DNA of 64,000 nucleotides from Empedobacter stercoris (GTDB lineage: Bacteria > Bacteroidota > Bacteroidia > Flavobacteriales > Weeksellaceae): NCBI RefSeq assembly GCF_965137335.1, contig NZ_CBCRZD010000014.1, one strand, 5' to 3'. This document shows, piece after piece, positions 43,032 to 52,094 of the stretch; the stretch's first letter is position 1; each line of letters begins with the position of its first letter. A model generated the notes under the pieces. That model searched no databases, was not told where the DNA came from, and was given only the letters and a program-made list of their open reading frames with translations. The position numbers were made by a program, and so were the translations under genes.

Positions 43032-44162
43032 ATGAAAAAATCAAAAGTAACTCTTTTTTTGCTGCTTATTATTGGGAATGGTTTTGTTTTAACAAACAGT
43101 TGTAACAGTAAAATAGAACAATCAGAAACAGCAGATTATTACTGGGATAAAAATGAAATAATATTCAGTGATAATTCCACTATTATAACTCAATTAAAAA
43201 TAGAAAAAGCACAACTTCAGTTGGTAGAGTCTGATTTGAATTCACCTGGAATTGTAAAAACAATTCCAGAACATTTTGCTCAAGTTGCTTCTCCATTTGC
43301 TGGACGAGTAGTTAAATCTTTCGTTTCATTGGGACAGCAAGTGAAAAAGGGAGCACCAATATTTGAAATTAAATCTGCAGATTTTTTTGTTGCACAACAA
43401 GAATATTTAGCAGCGCAACAAGAATTAAAACAAGCCGAAATAAATTTAAAACGACAAAAAGATTTATTTGATCATGCTGTTGGTGTAAAAAGAGAATTAG
43501 AAGAAGCGCAAACAGATTTTAAAATAAAAAAAATAGCTGTAGATCAAGCTGCAGCATCTGTAAAGGTTTTTAATATTTCTTCTCAAATAGGAATGGGACA
43601 ATCTTTAATGGTTCGATCGCCAATTTCTGGTCAGATTATAAAAAATGAACTAGTTACAGGACAATATTTAAAAGAAGATCATGAAGCTTTGGTAACAGTA
43701 GCAGACCTGTCAAAGGTATGGGTTTCTGCGCAAATAAAAGAGCATAATTTAGGTTTTCTAAAAGAATTAAAAAGAATTTCATTTACAGTTGAGGCCTTTC
43801 CCACAATTGTATTTGATGGAAAAATAATTCATATAGGACAAACTTTGAACGAAGAAAGCAGAAGTGTAGAAGTTTTAATTGAAACTGAAAATAATCAATT
43901 CCTTCTAAAGCCAGGTATGTATGTTAATGTCGTACTTAAAGGTTTTGGTAAAGAAGAAATTATTCTTCCTTCAAAAGCTGTTTTTCAGGACAAAGCAGAT
44001 CAATATGTTTTTGTAAAAATTGATGAAAAGAAATACCATAAAACAAAAGTTGTGGCGATAGGTCATTCTGAAGATAATCATTTAGTTCGTGTTACAGATG
44101 GATTAAAAGCAGGAGATAAAGTGGTGGTTGATGGAGGAGTGTTTTTAATGGGGGTAAAATAA
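43032..44162 (+). CDS. czcB: CzcB-type RND efflux adaptor lipoprotein (376 aa)
   Basis: Periplasmic membrane-fusion protein linking the inner-membrane pump to the outer-membrane channel. From the ATG at 43032 it has a lipoprotein signal ending FVLTNSC, then a lipoyl-like/hairpin unit (VASPFAGRVVKSFVSLGQQVKKG region), a coiled-coil hairpin with QQEYLAAQQELKQAE, and barrel-sandwich parts VRSPISGQIIKNE and AVFQDKADQYVF. There is no metal-binding N-terminal histidine stretch. Gaps to its neighbours are 25 bp and 9 bp. Confidence 0.9.
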   Translation: MKKSKVTLFLLLIIGNGFVLTNSCNSKIEQSETADYYWDKNEIIFSDNSTIITQLKIEKAQLQLVESDLNSPGIVKTIPEHFAQVASPFAGRVVKSFVSLGQQVKKGAPIFEIKSADFFVAQQEYLAAQQELKQAEINLKRQKDLFDHAVGVKRELEEAQTDFKIKKIAVDQAAASVKVFNISSQIGMGQSLMVRSPISGQIIKNELVTGQYLKEDHEALVTVADLSKVWVSAQIKEHNLGFLKELKRISFTVEAFPTIVFDGKIIHIGQTLNEESRSVEVLIETENNQFLLKPGMYVNVVLKGFGKEEIILPSKAVFQDKADQYVFVKIDEKKYHKTKVVAIGHSEDNHLVRVTDGLKAGDKVVVDGGVFLMGVK

Positions 44163-44171
44163 ACGATTGAA

Positions 44172-47100
44172 ATGAACAAATTAATCGAAATGGCAATTGC
44201 CAAGAAATGGCTAATGGTGACTTTGTTTTCATTGATAGCTGTATTTGGTTATTATTCTTGGAAGCAATTAGCAATAGAAGCTTATCCAGATATTGCAGAT
44301 GTAACTTCTCAAATTGTAACGCAAGTTCCTGGATTAGCAGCTGAAGAGATAGAACAACAGATTACTATCCCGATAGAAAGGGAACTCAATGGTTTACCTG
44401 GTATGCATGTAATGCGTAGTAAAAGTACATTTGGTTTATCCATTATTACAATTGTATTTAAAGATGGAGTTGATGATTACTGGGCACGCATGAGAATACA
44501 AGAACGATTGAATGATATTGACTTACCTTATGGAGCGGAACCTGGATTAGATCCTTTAACGTCACCAATTGGAGAGGTCTATCGTTACATTATAGAAAGT
44601 GATACAAAAGACTTAAGAGAGTTAACAGATTTACAACGTTTTGTCATTGTTCCTAGAATTAATCAGGTGTCAGGTGTAGCGGAAGTAACAAATTTTGGAG
44701 GGATTACAACGCAGTATCAAATAGAAATAGACCCAACTAAATTAACTCAATATAATATTTCACTCAATGATGTTGTCGAAACCATAGATCAAAATAATGT
44801 GAACGCTGGTGGAAGTACATTACCTCAAGGAGATATTGGCTACGTAATTAGAGGAATAGGTCTGGTGAAAGATTTGGATGATTTTGGAAAGATTGTTATT
44901 AAGACAGAAAATGGAGTACCTATTTTATTATCTGATATTGGACAATTAAAATACGGAAGTGTTGAGCGAAAAGGTGTTTTAGGGTATAGTGACAAAACGA
45001 GAAATTATTCAGATGGAATCGAGGGAATTGTATTGTTATTAAAAGGTGAAGATCCATCTACAGTTTTAGCAGGTATTCATGAAGCTGTCAATGAACTTAA
45101 TCATGATATTTTACCAAATGATGTAAAAATTCATGCCTTTTTAGACCGAACAGATTTGGTCGAGACAACACTTAATACTGTTTCTCATACTTTAATAGAA
45201 GGTATCTGTCTTGTAGTTATTGTATTAATCGTTTTTTTAGGAAGTTGGAGAGGCGCACTTTTAGTTGCAATCACGATTCCACTTTCATTGCTTATCGCAT
45301 TTGTTTTCATGCATTTTACCTCTATTCCTGCAAATCTATTGTCTTTAGGAGCGATTGATTTTGGAATTATAGTAGACGGAGCAATTGTAATGATGGAAAC
45401 CGTTTTGAAAAAAAGAGAGAAAAATCCTACAGAATATTTAAAAGAACATAGTATTTCTAAAGTCGCAAAACAAGTCGCAAAGCCTATATTCTTTGCGACT
45501 CTAATAATCATAACGGCTTATTTACCTCTATTTGCTTTTGAGAGAGTCGAACGAAAGCTTTTCACACCAATGGCTTTTACTGTAGGTTATGCCTTACTTG
45601 GTGCATTGTCAGTAGCTCTTTTGTTAATTCCAGGGTTAGCATATGTAATGTATAAAAAACCTCAAAAAATTTACCACAATAAATGGTTAGAGAAATTAAC
45701 ACAATCTTATTCATCTATTATCGAGAAAATTATAGTAAAACCAAAAAAAGTTATTTTACCACTTATTATAATTCTTGGTTGTGCAGTAGGTTTATCCATT
45801 TCTGTTGGAAAAGATTTTTTACCAACATTGGATGAAGGGTCGATTTGGTTACAAGTTGAATTACCTCCTGGTTTATCAGTAGAGAAATCAAAGGAAATGA
45901 GTGATGCATTGAGATCTCATACAATGCAATATGATGAGGTTACATATGTAATGGTACAAGCAGGCCGAAATGATGATGGAACAGACCCTTGGACTGCTTC
46001 TCATTTCGAAGTTTCGATTGGATTAAAACCTTATAAAGAATGGCCTAAAGGGAAAACTAAAAATGATTTGATTCGTGAATTGGAAAAAGAATATGCCGCT
46101 ATGCCTGGATATACGGTAGGTTTTTCTCAACCAATGATAGATGGTGTAATGGATAAAATATCAGGTACACATAGCGAATTGGCAGTTAAAATTTATGGTA
46201 AAGAATTTACCGAAACACGTAAAATAGCTGAAAGTATGATGAAAGAATTGAAAAAGGTAAGAGGTGCGGTTGATGTTTCAATTGATCAAGAACCTCCATT
46301 ACCTCAATTGCAGATTCATGCTAATCGAGATAAAATTGCTCAATATGGACTAAATGTGTCTGATGTTGCTGAATTAATTGAAGTTGCAATCGGAGGTAAA
46401 GCGATTTCTCAAATCTTTTTAGATGATAAAGTGTACGATTTTATTTGTCGGTACAAAGAAGATAGTCGAAATACACCAGAAAAAATAGGACAATTGAGTT
46501 TGACTAATATAGATGGTATAAAAATACCTTTAGCACAAGTGGCAGATATCAAGCTTAATACAGGAGAGAGTACGATTACGCGCGAAATGAATAAGCGACA
46601 TTTAACAATAAAATTAAATTTAAGGGACCGCGATTTAGGTTCCTTTCTAAAGGAAGCTCATGATAAAATAGAACAAAATATAACTTATGATCATCGCTTA
46701 TATCATCTCAAATGGAGTGGTCAATTCGAAAACCAAAACCGTGCATACAAAAGACTTTCAATCGTTATTCCAATTGCAATTCTAGTCATGTTCACTCTTT
46801 TATATGTTGCATTTGGAAACTTGAGACAAGCTTTGTTATTGATTGGAATCATTCCCTTAGCTGTATTTGGAGGTATGTTAGCATTAAATGTAAGAGGGAT
46901 GACATTGAATGTTTCTTCTGCAGTTGGCTTCATTGCGCTATTTGGAGTAGCTATTCAAAATGGTGTGATAATGCTCTCTCAATTCAATCTATTAAAAAAT
47001 CAGGGAATAGACCTTTTAGAAGCAGTTATTGAAGGAGCAAAAAATCGTTTTCGACCTGTTTTAATGACAGCTACTGTGGCTATTTTAGGTTTATTTCCTG

Positions 47101-47270
47101 CCTCGTTATCAACAGGAATCGGATCGGATGTACAACGTCCATTAGCAACGGTAATAGTATATGGTTTATTATTTTCAACGGTTATTACACTTTTTGCACT
47201 TCCAGCATTATACTATATGATCGAAAAAAAATGGGGAAGAAATTCTTTGGATAAGTCTATAAATAAATAA
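44172..47270 (+). CDS. czcA: CzcA-type heavy-metal RND efflux pump (1032 aa)
   Basis: Proton-driven inner-membrane pump that exports divalent metal ions. Full length with 12 membrane helices and two large periplasmic loops. The helix-4 proton-relay signature is IDFGIIVDGAIVMME (D396, D402, E409 by my count), the DFGxxxDG form found in CzcA/CnrA (zinc, cobalt, cadmium, nickel) and not the form of the copper pump CusA. IAKKWLMVTLFSLIAVFGYYSW is the first helix; QVPGLAAEEIEQQIT and STFGLSIITIVFKDG are usual N-terminal motifs. It is the third gene of the operon. Confidence 0.94.
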   Translation: MNKLIEMAIAKKWLMVTLFSLIAVFGYYSWKQLAIEAYPDIADVTSQIVTQVPGLAAEEIEQQITIPIERELNGLPGMHVMRSKSTFGLSIITIVFKDGVDDYWARMRIQERLNDIDLPYGAEPGLDPLTSPIGEVYRYIIESDTKDLRELTDLQRFVIVPRINQVSGVAEVTNFGGITTQYQIEIDPTKLTQYNISLNDVVETIDQNNVNAGGSTLPQGDIGYVIRGIGLVKDLDDFGKIVIKTENGVPILLSDIGQLKYGSVERKGVLGYSDKTRNYSDGIEGIVLLLKGEDPSTVLAGIHEAVNELNHDILPNDVKIHAFLDRTDLVETTLNTVSHTLIEGICLVVIVLIVFLGSWRGALLVAITIPLSLLIAFVFMHFTSIPANLLSLGAIDFGIIVDGAIVMMETVLKKREKNPTEYLKEHSISKVAKQVAKPIFFATLIIITAYLPLFAFERVERKLFTPMAFTVGYALLGALSVALLLIPGLAYVMYKKPQKIYHNKWLEKLTQSYSSIIEKIIVKPKKVILPLIIILGCAVGLSISVGKDFLPTLDEGSIWLQVELPPGLSVEKSKEMSDALRSHTMQYDEVTYVMVQAGRNDDGTDPWTASHFEVSIGLKPYKEWPKGKTKNDLIRELEKEYAAMPGYTVGFSQPMIDGVMDKISGTHSELAVKIYGKEFTETRKIAESMMKELKKVRGAVDVSIDQEPPLPQLQIHANRDKIAQYGLNVSDVAELIEVAIGGKAISQIFLDDKVYDFICRYKEDSRNTPEKIGQLSLTNIDGIKIPLAQVADIKLNTGESTITREMNKRHLTIKLNLRDRDLGSFLKEAHDKIEQNITYDHRLYHLKWSGQFENQNRAYKRLSIVIPIAILVMFTLLYVAFGNLRQALLLIGIIPLAVFGGMLALNVRGMTLNVSSAVGFIALFGVAIQNGVIMLSQFNLLKNQGIDLLEAVIEGAKNRFRPVLMTATVAILGLFPASLSTGIGSDVQRPLATVIVYGLLFSTVITLFALPALYYMIEKKWGRNSLDKSINK

Positions 47271-47281
47271 GAAGGAGAAAA

Positions 47282-48553
47282 ATGAAGAAATATTGGTTTA
47301 TATTGGTTTGTGTTTTAATACTTCCAAATAGTTTATTAATGGCTCAACAAACTACTGGGTACGAACTAGCGTATAAGAAGTTTATCCAAACAGTCGAAAC
47401 AAATAACATCTTACTGGCTTCAGAACGCTTTAATGTAGCTATAGCTGAATCGGAAATTATTAGTGCAAAAGCATTTGAGGATCCAGAACTTCAGTTTGCA
47501 TATTTTGATAATGGAGAAACCAACAGAAAGATGGGAATAGGATATTCAGCAGAAGTTGGATGGTTAGTAGAATTAGGAGGAAAAAGAAAAGCTCGAATTA
47601 ATTTGGCTAAAAGCGAATATGAATTGACGAAACTGATTCTTTTGGATTACTTTAAAAATTTAAAAGCTGATGCAACATTGGGTTTTTTACAAACAATCTA
47701 TCAGAGAGAGTTATTGAATGTTAAAAAGAATTCTTATGAAATGGTGAATCAGCTTGCAAATTCGGATGAGATGAGGTTCAAGTTGGGGGATATTTCAGAA
47801 ACTGACGCTAGACAAAGTCGATTAGAAGCTCAATCATTAAAAAATGAAGTCACTCAAGCAGAAACAGATTTAGCAGCATCATATATTCGATTGGCTATTT
47901 TTATGGGAGTTGATTCAGTAAATCAAATTACGACTGTTGGTGAATTGAGAACATTTTACCGAGATTTTGATTTGGATCATTTGGTTGAAATAGCAATAAA
48001 TAATCGTACTGATCTGTCCGCAGCATTACAAAGTAAAGAGGTTAGTCAAAAGATGATAGCGTTAGCCAAAGCTAATCGTGCAATAGATTTGGGGTTGATG
48101 CTAGGTATTGAACATTCAGGAGAAGTTCGGAATTTAGCTGCTGAAACCCCTCAGTTTACACAAATAAAAGGGGGAGTGAATATTCCTTTAAAATTTTCAA
48201 ACAGATACAATAATGAATTGAAAATAGCTAAAATTCAGCTGAATCAAGCAGAATTAAATTATAAACAAATTGAGCTAGAAATTAAAACTCAAGTAAAAGA
48301 AGCATATACATGGTACGAGGCATATAAAAAACAAATGAAACAATTTGATGATGAAATTGTAAACAATGCTAACTTAATAGTAGAAGCAAAAAAATACAGT
48401 TACAGTAGAGGGAATACTTCTTTATTGGAAGTATTAGATGCGCAACGCACATACAACGAAATACAAGTTCAATATTTAGAGATGTTATTTAATTGTGCAT
48501 CAGGATTAATAGAACTTGAAAGAACAGTGGGGATGTGGGATATTGATTTTTAA
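47282..48553 (+). CDS. czcC: CzcC/TolC-type outer-membrane channel (423 aa)
   Basis: Outer-membrane efflux protein completing the tripartite pump. Residues 1-21 are a signal peptide (cleavage after LLMAQ). The two OEP repeats contain long coiled-coil helices, with RFKLGDISETDARQSRLEAQ in the first and YSRGNTSLLEVLDAQRTYNEI in the second. It starts 11 bp after czcA and ends the operon; no terminator is visible and its stop lies 19 bp from the converging stop of the MATE gene. Confidence 0.9.
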   Translation: MKKYWFILVCVLILPNSLLMAQQTTGYELAYKKFIQTVETNNILLASERFNVAIAESEIISAKAFEDPELQFAYFDNGETNRKMGIGYSAEVGWLVELGGKRKARINLAKSEYELTKLILLDYFKNLKADATLGFLQTIYQRELLNVKKNSYEMVNQLANSDEMRFKLGDISETDARQSRLEAQSLKNEVTQAETDLAASYIRLAIFMGVDSVNQITTVGELRTFYRDFDLDHLVEIAINNRTDLSAALQSKEVSQKMIALAKANRAIDLGLMLGIEHSGEVRNLAAETPQFTQIKGGVNIPLKFSNRYNNELKIAKIQLNQAELNYKQIELEIKTQVKEAYTWYEAYKKQMKQFDDEIVNNANLIVEAKKYSYSRGNTSLLEVLDAQRTYNEIQVQYLEMLFNCASGLIELERTVGMWDIDF

Positions 48554-48572
48554 AGGGAATTATTTAAAACTG

Positions 48573-49910
48573 CTAAATCTCATGTTTCAATACTCGTTTT
48601 CTAAAAATATACATCAATGGAAAGCTGCGTAAAAACATCCAAACGCCAAAAGAAATCCAAATACCATAAATGTTCAATCCGAAATAATCAGTGAGGTAAA
48701 GAGTAGGTAAAAAGCCTAAAAAAGTAGCAAAAATCAAGTTGTTTCGAAGTAGTTTAGCATCTCCCATTCCTTTGAAAAAACCGTCAAAAATATAAGCAAG
48801 TGTATTAATAGGTTGCATCATTAAAACTATCCAAAAAACAGCATTGAAAATGTTGAGTACATTTGGATCTTGATTAAAAATTGCACCTATTTGATTATAA
48901 AAAACAAAACAAATTGCAATCAAAATACAAGCAATTAGAACAGAGTATTTGGAAATATCCTTGCTTAGAATCCAAAGTTTAGGATAATTTCGTTCGCCTT
49001 GCAATCGTCCTGCCATAGCATTTCCAGCTCCTGCATATCCATCAATAAAAAAGGAGAAAAATAACCAAATATTCATCAGAATACTTTGCGCAGCGATATA
49101 ATCTTTTCCATAATCCGTGGCATAGGAGTTGGCTAGGAAAAAGGCGACATTAAGTGAAGCTGTACGTAAGATAAAATTAAAACTAAGGTTGATATATTTT
49201 CTAAATAAAGGATGTAGCGATGTTCCAGGATTTAGGTTGAATGAGGTTTTTGTAAAATAGTAATAAAACGCCATGATAACCATAATCAATTGTGCAATAA
49301 GACTCGCGTAAGCAGCGCCTTTGATATGTAATGCAGGAATAAGTCCTTCAATACCAAAAATCAAAATATAATCTAAAAAAACATGGATTATCGCTGCTGT
49401 TAAACTACATTTCATTGCCCATAAAGTATTCTGTATTCCTCTAAAAGCGCCAAAAAGCGTTAATGAAATAAGTGTAAGAGGAAATCCAAAAGCTCTGATT
49501 TTATAGTATTCAACCGAAAATTGAAGAACTAAATCTGTGGCATTGAAAAGTTCGAAAAGATGTTGAGCAAAAAAGTAAGTTGGAATAAAAATCAATAAAC
49601 TTAAAAAGATATTAAAATACAAGGCTTGAGGAACCAAGTTTTTGATAGTTTCTAATTTATTTGCACCAAGACTTTGAGAGACCAAAGATGAAATAGATGT
49701 TTTCGTTTGGGCAACGATCCAAATTATACCAGATAAAAAAGATCCAACTAAACCAGTTGCAGCAAGGGCTTCTACAGAATGTTCAGATACGTTACCAACC
49801 ATTGCGATGTCGGTTAATGTAATCAACGATTCGGCAATTCCAGAAAAAATGGCTGGAATTGCAAGTTGATTAATTTGTTTGAACGTAATTCTATCCGAAA
49901 CCAAATTCAT
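48573..49910 (-). CDS. MATE-family efflux transporter (445 aa)
   Basis: Inner-membrane multidrug/toxin exporter with 12 helices, DinF-like branch. Motifs include NQLAIPAIFSGIAESLITL at the start, AMVGNVSEHSVEALAATGLVG in helix 2 and GAFRGIQNTLWAMK; the second half has GAGNAMAGRLQGERNY. The C-terminal codons (LRSFPLMYIFRKRVLKH) lie inside the right-hand 50-bp direct repeat; the last two codons and the stop (EI*) differ from the remnant copy at 39.87 kb and are probably supplied by island DNA. Confidence 0.93.
   Translation of the reverse strand: MNLVSDRITFKQINQLAIPAIFSGIAESLITLTDIAMVGNVSEHSVEALAATGLVGSFLSGIIWIVAQTKTSISSLVSQSLGANKLETIKNLVPQALYFNIFLSLLIFIPTYFFAQHLFELFNATDLVLQFSVEYYKIRAFGFPLTLISLTLFGAFRGIQNTLWAMKCSLTAAIIHVFLDYILIFGIEGLIPALHIKGAAYASLIAQLIMVIMAFYYYFTKTSFNLNPGTSLHPLFRKYINLSFNFILRTASLNVAFFLANSYATDYGKDYIAAQSILMNIWLFFSFFIDGYAGAGNAMAGRLQGERNYPKLWILSKDISKYSVLIACILIAICFVFYNQIGAIFNQDPNVLNIFNAVFWIVLMMQPINTLAYIFDGFFKGMGDAKLLRNNLIFATFLGFLPTLYLTDYFGLNIYGIWISFGVWMFLRSFPLMYIFRKRVLKHEI
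48582..48631. repeat. Right 50-bp direct repeat of the metal-efflux island
   Basis: Direct repeat of 39867-39916, 48 of 50 identical, within the last codons of the intact MATE gene. One of the two differences changes Phe to Leu, the other is silent. Confidence 0.85.
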
Positions 49911-49919
49911 ACTAACGTA

Positions 49920-50306
49920 TTATTGTTTTACACGTTTGTAAGGTGGTTTGTTTTTGATGAGTTGACTTAACATGAATAACGTAATTCCGACTAAAAAGAA
50001 ATATCCCAAAAGCGGTAATCCTGGAATGTTGTAATCATTGTATTTGAACATGAAAATACAACCTAAATATCCAGCAAAAATTAAATAATAAATTACCTTT
50101 TTGAATGATCCGTAATTAAATTTTCCTCGAATAAATTCAATTAAATTGAAAAGAATTAGTACAAAATAAAATCCGAAAAAGATATAACGTAATGGGTTTA
50201 TAGGACGATCAGTCATTCTCACATTAATCATTAAATCATAATTGTAAATACCATTATAAATTAATAACAATAAGATAAAAATGATAATAAAACGAAGTGC
50301 TTTCAT
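49920..50306 (-). CDS. Small membrane protein of unknown function (128 aa)
   Basis: Four predicted membrane helices (about residues 3-22, 42-62, 72-90 and 97-117) and a positively charged C-terminus (KNKPPYKRVKQ). No family recognised. It lies 9 bp upstream of the MATE gene on the same strand and is probably cotranscribed with it. A terminator separates it from msrB. Confidence 0.6.
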   Translation of the reverse strand: MKALRFIIIFILLLLIYNGIYNYDLMINVRMTDRPINPLRYIFFGFYFVLILFNLIEFIRGKFNYGSFKKVIYYLIFAGYLGCIFMFKYNDYNIPGLPLLGYFFLVGITLFMLSQLIKNKPPYKRVKQ

Positions 50307-50324
50307 ATAAGATATTGGATTAAA

Positions 50325-50348
50325 AAAAGCTGTTTTGGAACAGCTTTT
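50325..50348 (-). terminator. Terminator of the aroB-msrB unit
   Basis: Perfect 10-bp stem AAAAGCTGTT / AACAGCTTTT followed by a T-run on the minus strand, ten bases past the msrB stop codon. Confidence 0.88.
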
Positions 50349-50357
50349 AAAAAAAAA

Positions 50358-50894
50358 TTATTTTTGAGGTTTAAAATCTAAAGATAGTGAATTTATGCAA
50401 TATCGTAAACCCGTTTGTGTAGGACCATCATCAAAAACATGGCCTAAATGGCTTCCGCAATTTCCACAAAGAATTTCGGTTCTTATCATTCCATGCGAAG
50501 AATCTACACGTTCTACAATTTTTCCAGTTGCAATCTCTTTATCAAAACTTGGCCAACCACAATGTCCGTCAAATTTAGATTCGGAAGAAAATAATTCTTC
50601 GTTACAAGCGGCACAAGTGTAAATACCATTTTCGAAATGCATATTAAATTTTCCAGTAAATGGACGTTCTGTTCCTGCTTCTCTTAAAACGTAGTATTCT
50701 TCCGAAGTAAGTTCTTTTTTCCATTCTTCTTCCGTTTTATTTACTTTAAATTGAGGTTTCTCATTCATCGCAATCGTATTTTGTGGTTGTTCTACTTTTT
50801 GTTCATCTTTTTTGTGTTGCGAAGTACATGAAACGCTAAAGTTTACAAGTAACGCTACAACAATAAAAGAGGTATATTTTTTTAAGCAATCCAT
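50358..50894 (-). CDS. msrB: Peptide-methionine (R)-S-oxide reductase, lipoprotein form
   Basis: Repairs oxidised methionine (R-sulfoxide) in proteins. The zinc-binding CxxC pairs are in YTCAACNEEL and LCGNCGSHLG, and the catalytic cysteine is in LRYCINSLSLDF (about residue 167); GHCGWPSF is also typical. Unlike cytoplasmic MsrB, it has a signal ending in VNFSVSC, so it is probably an exported lipoprotein acting in the cell envelope. It overlaps the end of aroB by 13 bp and is translated from the same mRNA. Confidence 0.93.
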   Translation of the reverse strand: MDCLKKYTSFIVVALLVNFSVSCTSQHKKDEQKVEQPQNTIAMNEKPQFKVNKTEEEWKKELTSEEYYVLREAGTERPFTGKFNMHFENGIYTCAACNEELFSSESKFDGHCGWPSFDKEIATGKIVERVDSSHGMIRTEILCGNCGSHLGHVFDDGPTQTGLRYCINSLSLDFKPQK

Positions 50895-51934
50895 TGGTTA
50901 TATTTTTCAAATGCTTGCCTGATTTCATCTTCAGTACAAACTACATCATAACGACAATGTCCAATTTTATTAATCAAACTAAAGTTGATTGAATTGTTTT
51001 GGTTTTTTTTGTCGTGTTTCATCCATTTCATCAAGTTAGGAAAAATCTTCATGTCAATTGTATTTAATGCATACATCGAGGCAAAGCTTTCGCACACTTC
51101 TTCTAAATCAGCTTTAGAAATTAATTCTTGATCGTAACTAAGAAACGTCTCAATAATCATTCCGATTACGATTGCTTCTCCATGCAAAAGTGGAAAATCT
51201 GTTTCTAACGATTCACTTTCGATTGCATGACCAATGGTATGGCCAAAATTTAAAATCTTACGTTCACCTTTTTCAAAAGGATCATTGTCCACAACATTTT
51301 CTTTTATTTGGATAGAATCCATAATAAATGGCGCTAAAGATTCGGCGTTATGAGAAGGTAATTGAACTAAATTATCCCAATGATCACGGTTTTTAATTAA
51401 TCCATGTTTTAACATTTCGGCCAAGCCAGATTTTACCTGACGTTGTTCCAAAGTCAATAAAAAATTGGGATCAACTAATACCATTTCGGGTTGATTAAAT
51501 GTGCCGACCATATTTTTCATTCCTTCTATATCAATTCCATTTTTACCACCTGCAGAAGCATCTACTTGAGATAATAATGTTGTTGGAATATTGATAAACT
51601 TGATACCACGTTTGAAGGTGGAAGCCATAAAACCTCCCATATCGGTTAAAACACCACCGCCAACATTTATAACCAATGAGTGACGATCTGCACCCAATTC
51701 GCTTAATGCTAACCAAAGATTATTTACGGTTTCGATGTTTTTATTTTCTTCTCCCGAATCAATTTCAAGGATTTCGTAAGCAGAAATGTTATCCAAATCA
51801 GCTAATAAGATTGGTAAACAATGCACATGTGTGTTTTCATCTACCAAAAAGAAGATAGAAGAAAAAGTGTTTTTTGCAAGGTAATCGTCTAATATATATG
51901 CGATTGAACCAAAATGAATCGGAGCTGATTTCAA
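50882..51934 (-). CDS. aroB: 3-dehydroquinate synthase
   Basis: Second step of the shikimate pathway, converting DAHP to 3-dehydroquinate with bound NAD and zinc. Motifs: NVGGGVLTDMGGFMAST (about residue 98), PTTLLSQVDASAGGKNGID, EMLKHGLI, and the zinc-ligand segments FGHTIGHAIES (about 238) and LLHGEAIVIGM. The 350-aa length is normal. Its start faces the divergent GlmU-like gene. Confidence 0.95.
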   Translation of the reverse strand: MKSAPIHFGSIAYILDDYLAKNTFSSIFFLVDENTHVHCLPILLADLDNISAYEILEIDSGEENKNIETVNNLWLALSELGADRHSLVINVGGGVLTDMGGFMASTFKRGIKFINIPTTLLSQVDASAGGKNGIDIEGMKNMVGTFNQPEMVLVDPNFLLTLEQRQVKSGLAEMLKHGLIKNRDHWDNLVQLPSHNAESLAPFIMDSIQIKENVVDNDPFEKGERKILNFGHTIGHAIESESLETDFPLLHGEAIVIGMIIETFLSYDQELISKADLEEVCESFASMYALNTIDMKIFPNLMKWMKHDKKNQNNSINFSLINKIGHCRYDVVCTEDEIRQAFEKYNQWIA

Positions 51935-52070
51935 AACGGAAAAATATTTTTTAAATGTGCCTAAAATTACGGCGACCTTTTTACATCAACCAAATATTTT
52001 AAATGATTTATTTTAGGCTGTTATATTGATAAAACTCTATTGAACGTATGAGCTTATAGAATAATTATTT

Positions 52071-52078
52071 TAAATTTG
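52071..52078 (+). promoter_or_regulatory. -7 element of the GlmU-like gene
   Basis: TAAATTTG, 16 nt before the ATG at 52095; no -33 TTG at the usual distance. Confidence 0.4.
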
Positions 52079-52094
52079 CACAAATTCTTAATTT

